Shown piece after piece: positions 16,393 through 24,090 of a DNA stretch of 38,308 nt. The DNA comes from an uncultured Acidobacteriaceae bacterium. GTDB lineage: Bacteria > Acidobacteriota > Terriglobia > Terriglobales > Acidobacteriaceae. A program made the position numbers and the translations under genes. The stretch lies in NCBI GenBank assembly GCA_903828675.1, contig CAIKND010000037.1:1-38308 (forward strand), in the 5' to 3' direction. The notes under the pieces are model-generated. The model was given only the letters and a program-made list of their open reading frames with translations. It was not told where the DNA came from and ran no database searches. Each line of letters opens with the position of its first letter. The stretch's first letter is position 1.

Positions 16393-18668
16393 TAGCAGCG
16401 AACCTCAAACACGGCGGGAGCAGCGGGGCCGAATCCAAGAATAGCAAGTTCAATGCCCGTCGTCGTGATAGGGGTCGGCAACCTGAGCCGCCAGTGCGTT
16501 TGATGATTGCCTGAGACCGTCGCGAGTTTCTCTCCCTCAACTGTCCGCACTTCAAAGCTGGTTACGCAGCCCGGCATCACGCGCTCCGGGTGGCCCATCA
16601 GCACCGATTCCATGGGATGATCGAAATCCGTATCGAAGGTCAGCTCGATCGAATGCAGCGTCTGCGGCTCGCTCCACGAGACCTGCAGGCAAGGAGAGCC
16701 GTCGTTCAAGTCAGGAGCCCACGCATTGGCTCCGCACCATGGGCGTGCCCATCCATTCGTAACCATCGCGGGTTCGTAACATCGAATCGGGGGAGTAACC
16801 GTTACCGCAAGATTCCGCGCGGCAGGTCTCCGTTCCGGAAGCCAGAACGCGAAGCTGTCAATTCCTGAACCATCGGGTGGACTCTGCACGGCGCTCTTGG
16901 CCACCGCACGATTCAGAGTCTGCCAGAGTGTAAGTACGCCAGGCAACTGTCTCTTGCTCATATGCAGCGATACGCCGTGTACGGGAGCGACGATAAAGAA
17001 AACATGACTGTCAGCCTCGAGAGTCGCATCGAAGCGAAATTCAACAGGCATCGAACGGCCTGCGCTTATCGTCGCATCTGCCGACGCAAGCTTTACGTCC
17101 GGCGTAGTATTGCCGGCCTTTGCAGACCGCCAGACTTCCATGTGCAGCGTAGCCGGGGCTGCAGCGTCCAATTGAAGCGTAATTGCTGGCACCGGTCCCG
17201 CCATAAGCGGCAACAGCAGGGCGCAAGGCAGATCTAGTTTCCTCAGTTCTCCGCTTTCTTCGAGCGTATCGATCCTCAGGGCGCTGCTTGCCACCACTCT
17301 GGCTTTGCCGGCCAGATTCCGTGGGTCGCGCGCGGGCACGCCGGGAATGTGCTGTCCTGAGCGCAGCAACCTCTGCTGCAAATGCTCCAGGCGCTCGGGA
17401 TCGGTAATCTGGCGCGGCAGAATCGTCTCTTCCGTGCAGATCGCGGCAGCCATGGCGACAGCCTGGGCGTTGTGCGCGCAGGTCAGCATCACCCGCGAGG
17501 AACCAAAGGCGATATGGGACGCGCTGATGATGCGCCCAGCCAAAAACAGGTTGGGAATATTCCGGCTGTACATCGATCGATACGGAATCTGATACACGCC
17601 CTTTGCGTGCCACTGCACGCAGGAAGGCGAGGCGCTGTAGACTCCCCTCGCCGGGTGGATATCGATCGCCCATCCCCCCAGCGACACTGCGTCGAAATGT
17701 GAGCGCTGCTCGACGACATCGTTTTGAGTAAACATGTAGTCGCCTTCAAAACGACGGCTCTCGCGCTTGCCGGGAATCATGCCCATCCACTCAAGTGTCA
17801 GATTGGCGGCATCCGGAAATTCTCCCGAGTTCTTGATGTAATTCCAGACTCCATAGGCAACCCGCCAAAGCTCCCACTTGATCTCTTCGGTGCCGTGCAC
17901 GGTATCCATGTCGCCGCCGTACTCCAGCCACCACAGGCGGCATCCCGAATCCGTGACCCGCAACTCGCGGAATCGCGGAATCTGCGCAATATCTTGAAGG
18001 GCGAATGCCGGAGCCACATACTCGACCGGCTTTCCGGTGTCGCGGCTGTAGAAATAGAGAGAATGCCCAAGCAATTCCAGCGTTGGCTCCGGGCCTGCCA
18101 GGCCTTCGCCGAATTCCGACGCTGCCTCCGCGCCCATGCGGAATGCAGCTCCAGCAAGATAGCCGAGGATGCCGTCGCCGGATGCGTCGCAAAACAGCGG
18201 CGCTGAAAGCGTATAGAGCGTCTCATTCTGGCTGCAATAGGCCGTGGCGCTCCTGATGCCGCTCTGCGGGTCGAGATCTAGGTAGTTGACGGCAGCGTTC
18301 AGCAGCAGCGTGATGTTCGATTCCTTCGTCACCCACTCCAGCAACAGGGCATCGACGAGGATGGGATTCCCCTCCGGATTGCGCCACAGATTCTCCACCA
18401 GGATTTCGTCGATCACTCCGCCTTCGCGCGCCCAGCGGTTGTTGTTTCCCATGTGCGACGTGGCGCCAAGGGCCCAAAGGCGCACTTCGCTTGAGGCGTT
18501 GCCTCCCAGTACCGAGCGGTCCTGCACAAGTAAAACGCGCAACCCCTGCCGCGCAGCCGTGATGGAGCAGCAAACACCGGCCATTCCGCCGCCCACCACC
18601 ACCAGGTCTCCGGCGAGGTGTTCGTGCAGCGGGGTACGGCCATTGTTGTCGAATTCAGTCAGAAGCAT
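16389..18668 (-). CDS. FAD-dependent oxidoreductase with C-terminal beta-rich domains
   Basis: 759 residues. The dinucleotide-binding motif VVVGGGMAGVCCSITAA is at 23-39, followed by a GGNASSEVR motif and DASGDGILGYLAGA, the signature of FAD_oxidored (PF12831-type) proteins. KRESRRFEGD, the YSRNIPNLFLAGR block and the following segment closely parallel the central module of the 18975-21593 protein, so the two are paralogues. There is no signal peptide, which suggests a cytoplasmic enzyme. Residues about 470-759 are beta-rich and contain two extra domains. The last (about 650-759, WCGANAWAPDLNDGSPCLQVSW...HSIELTFDTDFDHP) looks like a discoidin/F5-8-type carbohydrate-binding fold. The substrate is unknown. 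Confidence 0.85.
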   Translation of the reverse strand: MLLTEFDNNGRTPLHEHLAGDLVVVGGGMAGVCCSITAARQGLRVLLVQDRSVLGGNASSEVRLWALGATSHMGNNNRWAREGGVIDEILVENLWRNPEGNPILVDALLLEWVTKESNITLLLNAAVNYLDLDPQSGIRSATAYCSQNETLYTLSAPLFCDASGDGILGYLAGAAFRMGAEAASEFGEGLAGPEPTLELLGHSLYFYSRDTGKPVEYVAPAFALQDIAQIPRFRELRVTDSGCRLWWLEYGGDMDTVHGTEEIKWELWRVAYGVWNYIKNSGEFPDAANLTLEWMGMIPGKRESRRFEGDYMFTQNDVVEQRSHFDAVSLGGWAIDIHPARGVYSASPSCVQWHAKGVYQIPYRSMYSRNIPNLFLAGRIISASHIAFGSSRVMLTCAHNAQAVAMAAAICTEETILPRQITDPERLEHLQQRLLRSGQHIPGVPARDPRNLAGKARVVASSALRIDTLEESGELRKLDLPCALLLPLMAGPVPAITLQLDAAAPATLHMEVWRSAKAGNTTPDVKLASADATISAGRSMPVEFRFDATLEADSHVFFIVAPVHGVSLHMSKRQLPGVLTLWQTLNRAVAKSAVQSPPDGSGIDSFAFWLPERRPAARNLAVTVTPPIRCYEPAMVTNGWARPWCGANAWAPDLNDGSPCLQVSWSEPQTLHSIELTFDTDFDHPMESVLMGHPERVMPGCVTSFEVRTVEGEKLATVSGNHQTHWRLRLPTPITTTGIELAILGFGPAAPAVFEVRCY

Positions 18669-18782
18669 ATGCGGATCGATCCTTGGAGGTCTGTTTTGGC
18701 AGATGAGCAGAAATGGAGGTGCGATTTGCTCCTGCCGTGCGGCAAACCGGTAGCAACGATGTCCTGTTGGCCATTATTGATG

Positions 18783-18811
18783 ATATTAAGCGTTAAACTT
18801 GAGAAAATCAA
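18783..18811 (-). promoter_or_regulatory. Candidate sigma70 promoter for the second FAD oxidoreductase operon
   Basis: On the minus strand TTGATT is followed by a 17-bp spacer and TAATAT, each one or two changes from consensus. It sits in the 306-bp gap between the two FAD genes and would give a leader of about 105 bases before the ATG at 18668. This suggests the downstream pair can be expressed separately from the fusion gene. Confidence 0.55.
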
Positions 18812-18974
18812 CCAGGATTTCCGAATCCGCTCTATGCTGCTTTTGTCTCGGGAATCCTGGCCTCGCATTATTTTTGTACAAGTGCTGGGTGCTCCCGGTC
18901 CGGGGTGGAGATCCCTCGCTTTTGGGGGCTGGGGAAAGCACGCCATCCACGTCACCGAAAATTACTTTGCTGCG

Positions 18975-21593
18975 TCAGCCTTTCCGATAAAAACGCACAT
19001 AGTCGTAATCAACATGCCCAGGCAGCCGCGAGTCATCCACCCGGTCCGTATCTCCCAGCCCGGAGGCGATCGACGTCAGCCAGATATTCACGTCGCCCTG
19101 TGGCAGCGATGCGATATCCGTGCTCTGCACCAGGTTGCCGTCAAAGAAGTACTTCACTGTCGTCGGTGTATATTCGCAGCCATACACGTGATAATCCGAC
19201 AGCGGCAGCGTTTCCATCTTCTTGTGCCCGAATTGCTCGTGCCCGCCCTTCCACTTATGCGTGGTAATGCCATAAGACTGAAGATCGACCGAGTCGTTTT
19301 CGATCACGTCCAGTTCCAGATCGGCGGGTTCCGTGGTCGTACCACCCGTGCCGTCGTGCTTCATCATCCAGAATGAAGAGTGCCATCCTTTCCCGGCCAT
19401 TATGCGCATCCGGGATTCATAGTAGCCGTGCCCAAAAGCGGTCCTGCTGATCACGCCGCCCCCCGCGAATTTGATCCCTGCCGGAGGTGCCGGATGGCTC
19501 GGGTCGCTCACGTACTCGGCTCCGCCGGCGGTGTGCTTCACCCCCGCCGTTGTAGCCAGATTATTCAGGGAGATAACCAGATTTCCGTCCCTTAGCGAAA
19601 CGTTCTGCGGCAGCTGTGTGCTCCAGTGTTTTGTGTCGGTGCGGAAATCCCACTTTGACGCGTCCAGCGTGCCGCCGTCGAACTCATCGGCCCATGCCAG
19701 CTTGTATCCCTCGGGGACAGCGGATTTCGGCGCCCCCGCCAGCGCGCTCTTGCCCGCCCCCCGCTTCATTGATTCCTTCAGCTCGGCCAGGTGATCCTGA
19801 TACACGCCGCGCGGCGACGTGTCGTGCTTGCGCGCAATCGCCGCGGCCATACCCACCACTTCGCCCATCATCCCCGTCGTACGCTGCACTCGCGTGGTTC
19901 CCAGCGCCACATGGGTCACGCTGATGTCCCGTCCCGCCATGAACAGGTTGTCGATATTCCGCGAGTAGAAGCACCGGTACGGAATCGCATAAGGCGACTT
20001 CGCACCGAAATGCGCCACCGTCCTAAACTCCTCGCCCGGAAATTGCTTTGCGTTATTCGCTTCCGGATAATGCAGATCGATCGGCCACGTGGACGGCACC
20101 GCCGCATCCGGAAAGACGTGCTGTTCAATAACGTCTTGCTGCTTCACGATCACATCGCCCATCAGGCGGCGCGATTCTCTCTTGCCCCCCACATAGCCCA
20201 CCCACTTCAACCGCAGGTTCTTGTATTTATCCTTTTCCGCGCTTTGGTTCTTCTGGAACGCCCAGTTCCCATAGATCGCGCGCAACGCATTGTCGCGAAC
20301 CGTCTCGAACTCGTCCACCTGGTTCCAGCGCAGCCCCGTCACTTCCCAGTCCCAATTGCTCTGCGTCGCGTTCTGCGCCGTCTGATCGTTGAACTTGGGA
20401 GCCCACGGCGTCTCCGGGAACGCCACCGCCTTCCCCGCATCCTCTGAGAACCACTGGATCGTCATGCCCATCACCAGGTGATCGGCGGTCTCGGGGGCCA
20501 GCGCCTCGCCGGTCTCAGCCCGGTTCTCGCGGCCATAGTGGTAATCGGCCCCGGCCAGATAACCCACATCCGCGTCCCCCGTGCAATCGACAAACAGCGG
20601 CGCCCTGAAGCGAAGTTCATGGCTATTCACGATGTTCCGCCCAATCACCGCGGAGATCTTGTTGCCCTGTTTCTCCACCGCAAACACGTGCGTGCTCACA
20701 AACAGGCTGATGTTCTTTTCCGCATTCACCACGTCCAGCGCCTTGTCGCCGCTCCAGCCGTGTCCGCGCCCGCCATGGTGCGGTTCCAGCTCGCCCACCA
20801 CGTTGCCAATCGCCGGATAGGGCGGCAGGTTGATGTTCCCATCGATGGTCACGCGCACTTCGGAACTGGCGTTGCCGCCCAGCACCGGCCGGTCTCCAAT
20901 CAGTGCCACCTTCAGTCCCAGCCGCGCCGCCGTAATCGACGACGTGATTCCCGCAATCCCCGCGCCCACCACCACCAGGTCGAACGCGCCCGCATCCTCG
21001 GGCTCCACCGGCAGGTTCAGAAGCTTCTTGCGTAGTGTGGCCAGCGCCGGTCCCTCGTCGGGCGGACGAAACCCCGGGTCGGCGGACAGCAGAATCGCGT
21101 CGCAGCGGCCTTCAAAGCCCGTCAGATCGTGCAGCGCCAGCCCCACCTTGCCCTCCGGCAGCTCGACGCTCCCACCGTCCTGCCAGTGCCACTTTTCACC
21201 TTCCGTGCCAAATGTGGCTGCCAGCATCTGCCCGTTCACCTCCAGCTTGAACCGCCCCGGAGCGCCCGCCGCCTTCCACTCCGCTACCCAGTCCCGCGTC
21301 CGCACCCACACCTTGTAGGTGCCCGCCGCCGGGACATGTGTTTCCGTGCGCGCATCCTCCACCGGCGTTCCCATCCCGTGCGCCATCAGGAATGGAGACC
21401 CCATTTGGTCCACAAACTCCTGGTCGATCACCCATCCGCCCAGCAAGGCAAAGCTCTCCGCCTCCACCAGAACCAGGTTGCTCTTTGAAGCGGCCAGCGA
21501 GGCCGCGCGCCCCCAGCCCGTGCGGGCCAGCAGGGACGAAGCGGAAAGGGTCATGCCGGTGCGAAGAAGATTGCGGCGAGAGATGGTTTTCAT
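18975..21593 (-). CDS. Tat-exported fusion: carbohydrate-binding-like module, FAD oxidoreductase, GH16-like glycosidase
   Basis: 872 residues from the ATG at 21593, preceded by AAAGAGG. A twin-arginine signal (ISRRNLLRTGMTLSASSLLA) starts the protein. Residues about 37-175 form a beta-sandwich like those that bind carbohydrate (LVEAESFALLGGWVID, GTYKVWVRTRDWV, FKLEVNGQ). Residues about 204-605 are an FAD_oxidored domain with VVVGAGIAGITSS, GGNASSEVR, VDCTGDADVGYLAGAD, KRESRRLMGD and YSRNIDNLFMAGRDIS. After an alanine-rich linker, residues about 628-872 resemble GH16: YKLAWADEFDGGTLDASKW, then ELDVIE giving the ExDxxE triad E760, D762, E765. It should act outside the cytoplasm on a glycan. GH16 enzymes cut beta-1,3 or beta-1,4 links in glucans and galactans. 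Joining this to an FAD enzyme is unusual. The redox substrate is unknown. Confidence 0.88.
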   Translation of the reverse strand: MKTISRRNLLRTGMTLSASSLLARTGWGRAASLAASKSNLVLVEAESFALLGGWVIDQEFVDQMGSPFLMAHGMGTPVEDARTETHVPAAGTYKVWVRTRDWVAEWKAAGAPGRFKLEVNGQMLAATFGTEGEKWHWQDGGSVELPEGKVGLALHDLTGFEGRCDAILLSADPGFRPPDEGPALATLRKKLLNLPVEPEDAGAFDLVVVGAGIAGITSSITAARLGLKVALIGDRPVLGGNASSEVRVTIDGNINLPPYPAIGNVVGELEPHHGGRGHGWSGDKALDVVNAEKNISLFVSTHVFAVEKQGNKISAVIGRNIVNSHELRFRAPLFVDCTGDADVGYLAGADYHYGRENRAETGEALAPETADHLVMGMTIQWFSEDAGKAVAFPETPWAPKFNDQTAQNATQSNWDWEVTGLRWNQVDEFETVRDNALRAIYGNWAFQKNQSAEKDKYKNLRLKWVGYVGGKRESRRLMGDVIVKQQDVIEQHVFPDAAVPSTWPIDLHYPEANNAKQFPGEEFRTVAHFGAKSPYAIPYRCFYSRNIDNLFMAGRDISVTHVALGTTRVQRTTGMMGEVVGMAAAIARKHDTSPRGVYQDHLAELKESMKRGAGKSALAGAPKSAVPEGYKLAWADEFDGGTLDASKWDFRTDTKHWSTQLPQNVSLRDGNLVISLNNLATTAGVKHTAGGAEYVSDPSHPAPPAGIKFAGGGVISRTAFGHGYYESRMRIMAGKGWHSSFWMMKHDGTGGTTTEPADLELDVIENDSVDLQSYGITTHKWKGGHEQFGHKKMETLPLSDYHVYGCEYTPTTVKYFFDGNLVQSTDIASLPQGDVNIWLTSIASGLGDTDRVDDSRLPGHVDYDYVRFYRKG

Positions 21594-21654
21594 ACGTGCC
21601 TCTTTCAGCCGCATTCAGACCACAAAACAGCCCGTGCGGCAAGCAACACGGAAC

Positions 21655-21695
21655 TATATACCACGCGATATCGGTTTGTTAAGGGCTTGACTTAA
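21655..21695 (-). promoter_or_regulatory. Candidate promoter and overlapping inverted repeat for the fusion gene
   Basis: On the minus strand TTAACA (21677-21682), a 16-bp spacer and TATATA (21655-21660) form a plausible sigma70 promoter 60 bases before the ATG. An inverted repeat TTAAG-N7-CTTAA (21679-21695) overlaps the -35 box and could be an operator. No regulator gene is adjacent. Confidence 0.4.
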
Positions 21696-21740
21696 CTAAA
21701 TTGCAATTTCCGCCCGACCGCCTCTGCCGATTCGCCGCGG

Positions 21741-21780
21741 GTGCCCCATCCTTTCCGCGCCTTCTGCGGAAAGGGTGGGA
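21741..21780. repeat. GTGCCCCAT hairpin repeat, copy 2
   Basis: GTGCCCCATCCTTTCCGC pairs with GCGGAAAGGGTGGG over 14 positions with one wobble at the same place as in copies 1 and 3. The remainder of the 700-bp gap 21594-22295 holds other repeats (listed) and no supported gene. Confidence 0.72.
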
Positions 21781-21860
21781 GACCAATGCACGAATAGCGC
21801 GCCGCCTCAATCACTACTGCAGTTTCAGATCGAAAGACCCGGAGACAGTCGAGGGCTCAA

Positions 21861-21921
21861 CAGACTGCGGAAGTACTCCTGTAGCGCCGCTGTTTCGAAA
21901 GGGCGCGACTTTAGCCGCGCC
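21861..21921. repeat. Partial relative of the TTTTGAAAGGGC repeat
   Basis: CAGACTGCGGAAGTACTC, a variable stretch, then GTTTCGAAAGGGCGCGACTTTAGCCGCGCC. It aligns with 9414-9473, which has CAGGCTGCGGAAAACTC and TTTTGAAAGGGCACGGCTTC in the same order. The GGCGCG/CGCGCC arms form a hairpin. This copy lacks the CTAGAG ends and the second GGGCTTTAGCCC hairpin. Confidence 0.55.
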
Positions 21922-22014
21922 TTTTCCCCACGCCTTGCCTCTGAGACACCGGATTCGCCCAGTGATAGCCAAAATCGCTCGCCTTCACCAACCGCCAAAG
22001 TATGTTTCCGAGTT

Positions 22015-22055
22015 CTGCAGATAATTAAGGCTCGTCGGCGCACAATTGAACTATG
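22015..22055. repeat. CTGCAG...CGGCGCACAATTGAACTATG motif, copy 2
   Basis: Matches 304-344 at 33 of 41 positions with identical spacing from CTGCAG to CGGCGCACAATTGAA. It lies 240 bp before the mazG start and is followed by the C-rich tract at 22133-22180, as copy 1 is followed by a shorter one. Confidence 0.6.
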
Positions 22056-22132
22056 CAATCCAAACCGGTCGCGAACGCACAAGCCGCCACGGTCAAACCC
22101 ATCCAAATCCCAGTCACCGTACCGCAGAAGGG

Positions 22133-22180
22133 CACCCACCCCCTCCCTCCCACCACCCTCCTACCCACCCCCCCCTCCCC
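22133..22180. other. C-rich tract (G-quadruplex-capable on the minus strand)
   Basis: A 48-base run made almost only of C with scattered T and A. It contains at least eight blocks of three or more C, including one of eight. The minus strand therefore has many close G-runs able to fold into a quadruplex. It lies about 115 bp upstream of mazG. A weaker version of the same kind occurs at 383-408. Confidence 0.6.
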
Positions 22181-22295
22181 GTGAAACTGTCACGCCGCAG
22201 GCCTGCTCCGAGACCGTGGCCGCTTTCTCGGAATTCGCTCGCCCTTCCAGATCAGAATGAAGCCAGCAGAAACTGGCGGGTTAGACTGAAAGTGC

Positions 22296-23276
22296 ATGGA
22301 CCTTCCGCCTGAACGCTTTCCAGCACAGGTTTCCGCGCCGCAACCAGCATCCGATCCGGCGCGGGCTGCGGCCTTGTTTCAGCAGTCTGTCGCCATCATG
22401 GCTCGGCTTCGCGCCCCAGACGGTTGTCCCTGGGACCGCGAGCAATCCTTCGACTCCATTCGCAAATACACGCTCGAGGAAACCTACGAGGTCTTCGACG
22501 CCATCGAGCGCCGCGACTTTCCGCACCTCGCCGAAGAACTGGGCGATCTGCTCCTCCAGGTGCTCTTCTACGCCGAGATGGCGGCCAACGAGGGCCACTT
22601 CACCATTGCCGATGTCCTCGACCACCTGAACCGCAAGCTCATCCGCCGTCATCCGCACGTATTCGGCGACGAAGCCTCAAAGGCCGCCGGTAATCGCGCC
22701 GAGGTCGACGCAGCGGTCGAGGGTTCCTCGGCGGCCGTGCTGCGCAATTGGGATCAGATCAAGCTGGCCGAGAAGCAAACCTCATCCAGCATTGGTCAGG
22801 AGGACGGGGCAGGGAATCAACCGCCCTCGCGCCTCGATGGCGTGCAACGTGCCATGCCGGCTTTGGCCGAGGCCTCCAAACTGGGCGCCAAGGCTGCCAA
22901 ATCCGGATTTGACTGGCCAAACTGGCGCGATCTGCTGCCCAAGCTGGTTGAAGAAACAGCGGAGTTGGAGGCGGAAGCCGCTTCCGGCGATCCCGCTCGC
23001 CAGCCGGCGGTCGAGGCGGAACTCGGCGATCTGCTCTTTACCGTGGTCAACCTTGGTCGCCACCTGGGTGTGGACGCGGAGATGGCGCTGCGCGGCTGCA
23101 ACCGGCGTTTTCGCATGCGCTTTCGGGAAATGGAACTGGCCTCCGCGCGTCCCTTGGAAGAACTTGGCCCCGACCAATTGGAAGCGTTATGGGCGCAGGC
23201 CAAACTCAAGCTTGCGGCTGAGGGTGCTTCCATCGCAGGCTCCGATTCGGCCGCCCCGGCAAAGGCGAAATCATGA
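22296..23276 (+). CDS. mazG: Nucleoside triphosphate pyrophosphohydrolase MazG
   Basis: 326 residues with two MazG domains. The first (about 25-125) has CPWDREQSFDSIRKYTLEETYEVFDAI and EELGDLLLQVLFYAEMA. The second (about 200-290) has LVEETAELEAEA and EAELGDLLFTVVNLGRHLGVD. The Glu/Asp residues in these motifs bind Mg2+. The enzyme hydrolyses NTPs to NMP and pyrophosphate, clearing abnormal nucleotides or tuning ppGpp. Length is somewhat above the roughly 265-residue E. coli form because of an N-terminal extension and a longer linker between domains. The stop overlaps the next start as ATGA. No clear ribosome site precedes the ATG. Confidence 0.95.
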   Translation: MDLPPERFPAQVSAPQPASDPARAAALFQQSVAIMARLRAPDGCPWDREQSFDSIRKYTLEETYEVFDAIERRDFPHLAEELGDLLLQVLFYAEMAANEGHFTIADVLDHLNRKLIRRHPHVFGDEASKAAGNRAEVDAAVEGSSAAVLRNWDQIKLAEKQTSSSIGQEDGAGNQPPSRLDGVQRAMPALAEASKLGAKAAKSGFDWPNWRDLLPKLVEETAELEAEAASGDPARQPAVEAELGDLLFTVVNLGRHLGVDAEMALRGCNRRFRMRFREMELASARPLEELGPDQLEALWAQAKLKLAAEGASIAGSDSAAPAKAKS

Positions 23277-24061
23277 TCGAGATCCGCTCCTGCAATGGCT
23301 TTGACGAGCTCGAGTCCTGCGTACAACTCCAGATTGCGACCTGGGGCTACGACGAGAGCGACGTCATTCCCCGCAAGACCTTTCTGGTTGCGCAAAAGAT
23401 CGGCGGCCAGGTCATCGGCGCATTCGATTCGGAAATTGCGCCCCGACAGTCTCTGGACATTCCAGAGTCACTGGTTGGATTCGTCTTCTCGCTGCCCGGC
23501 GTCAAGACCAGCGAAGGAATCGCGAAACCCTATTTGCACTCCCACATGCTGGCCGTGCGGGAGCACTATCGCAATCGCGGTCTCGGCGCACGCCTCAAGC
23601 TGGAGCAACGCCGCGACGCGCTTTCTCGCAGCATTCGCCACATGGAGTGGACCTTTGACCCGCTCGAAATCAAGAACGCTTTTCTCAATATCCACAAGCT
23701 GGGAGCCATAGTTTGTGGTTACAGGGAGAATTTCTATGGTGTATCCTCTTCTCGTCTGCAGGGTGGGCTGCCCACCGACCGCCTTTTGGCGGAGTGGCGC
23801 TTGGATTCCCCGCGGGTGCAATCAATCCTCGACAAGCACCCGGCACCCGTCTACGCCATAGAAGAACGAATCCTGGTCCCGGCTTCCATCTATCAGTGGA
23901 AGGCTACAGAAGCGGGTCGGGAGCGCGCCCTCGCCGTTCAGTTCGAAAACCGCAGAAAGTTCCAACAGGCGTTTTCCCAGGGCTTGGCAGTAGTTGGCTT
24001 CGTTCGCGACGCTGAAGGCAACGGAGTCTTCGAACTGGGGCCTTTTTCCCAGACCGAATAG
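23273..24061 (+). CDS. GNAT-family N-acyltransferase (COG3375-like)
   Basis: 262 residues. The acyl-CoA-binding motif A region is seen in LHSHMLAVREHYRNRGLGARLKLEQRRDAL (about 85-115), with R/Q-x-x-G-x-G/A replaced by RNRGLG. The following MEWTFDPLEIKNAFLNIHKLGA and YRENFYG are typical of the COG3375 GNAT group. Its start overlaps mazG by four bases and the racemase/OSBS-like gene follows 29 bp later. In Geobacillus and related bacteria a GNAT succinyltransferase is paired with N-succinylamino-acid racemase to convert D- to L-amino acids, so a role in N-succinylation of amino acids is a reasonable inference. Confidence 0.85.
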   Translation: MIEIRSCNGFDELESCVQLQIATWGYDESDVIPRKTFLVAQKIGGQVIGAFDSEIAPRQSLDIPESLVGFVFSLPGVKTSEGIAKPYLHSHMLAVREHYRNRGLGARLKLEQRRDALSRSIRHMEWTFDPLEIKNAFLNIHKLGAIVCGYRENFYGVSSSRLQGGLPTDRLLAEWRLDSPRVQSILDKHPAPVYAIEERILVPASIYQWKATEAGRERALAVQFENRRKFQQAFSQGLAVVGFVRDAEGNGVFELGPFSQTE

Positions 24062-24090
24062 TCCACAAATCTCAAGGATTGCAAAAACTT

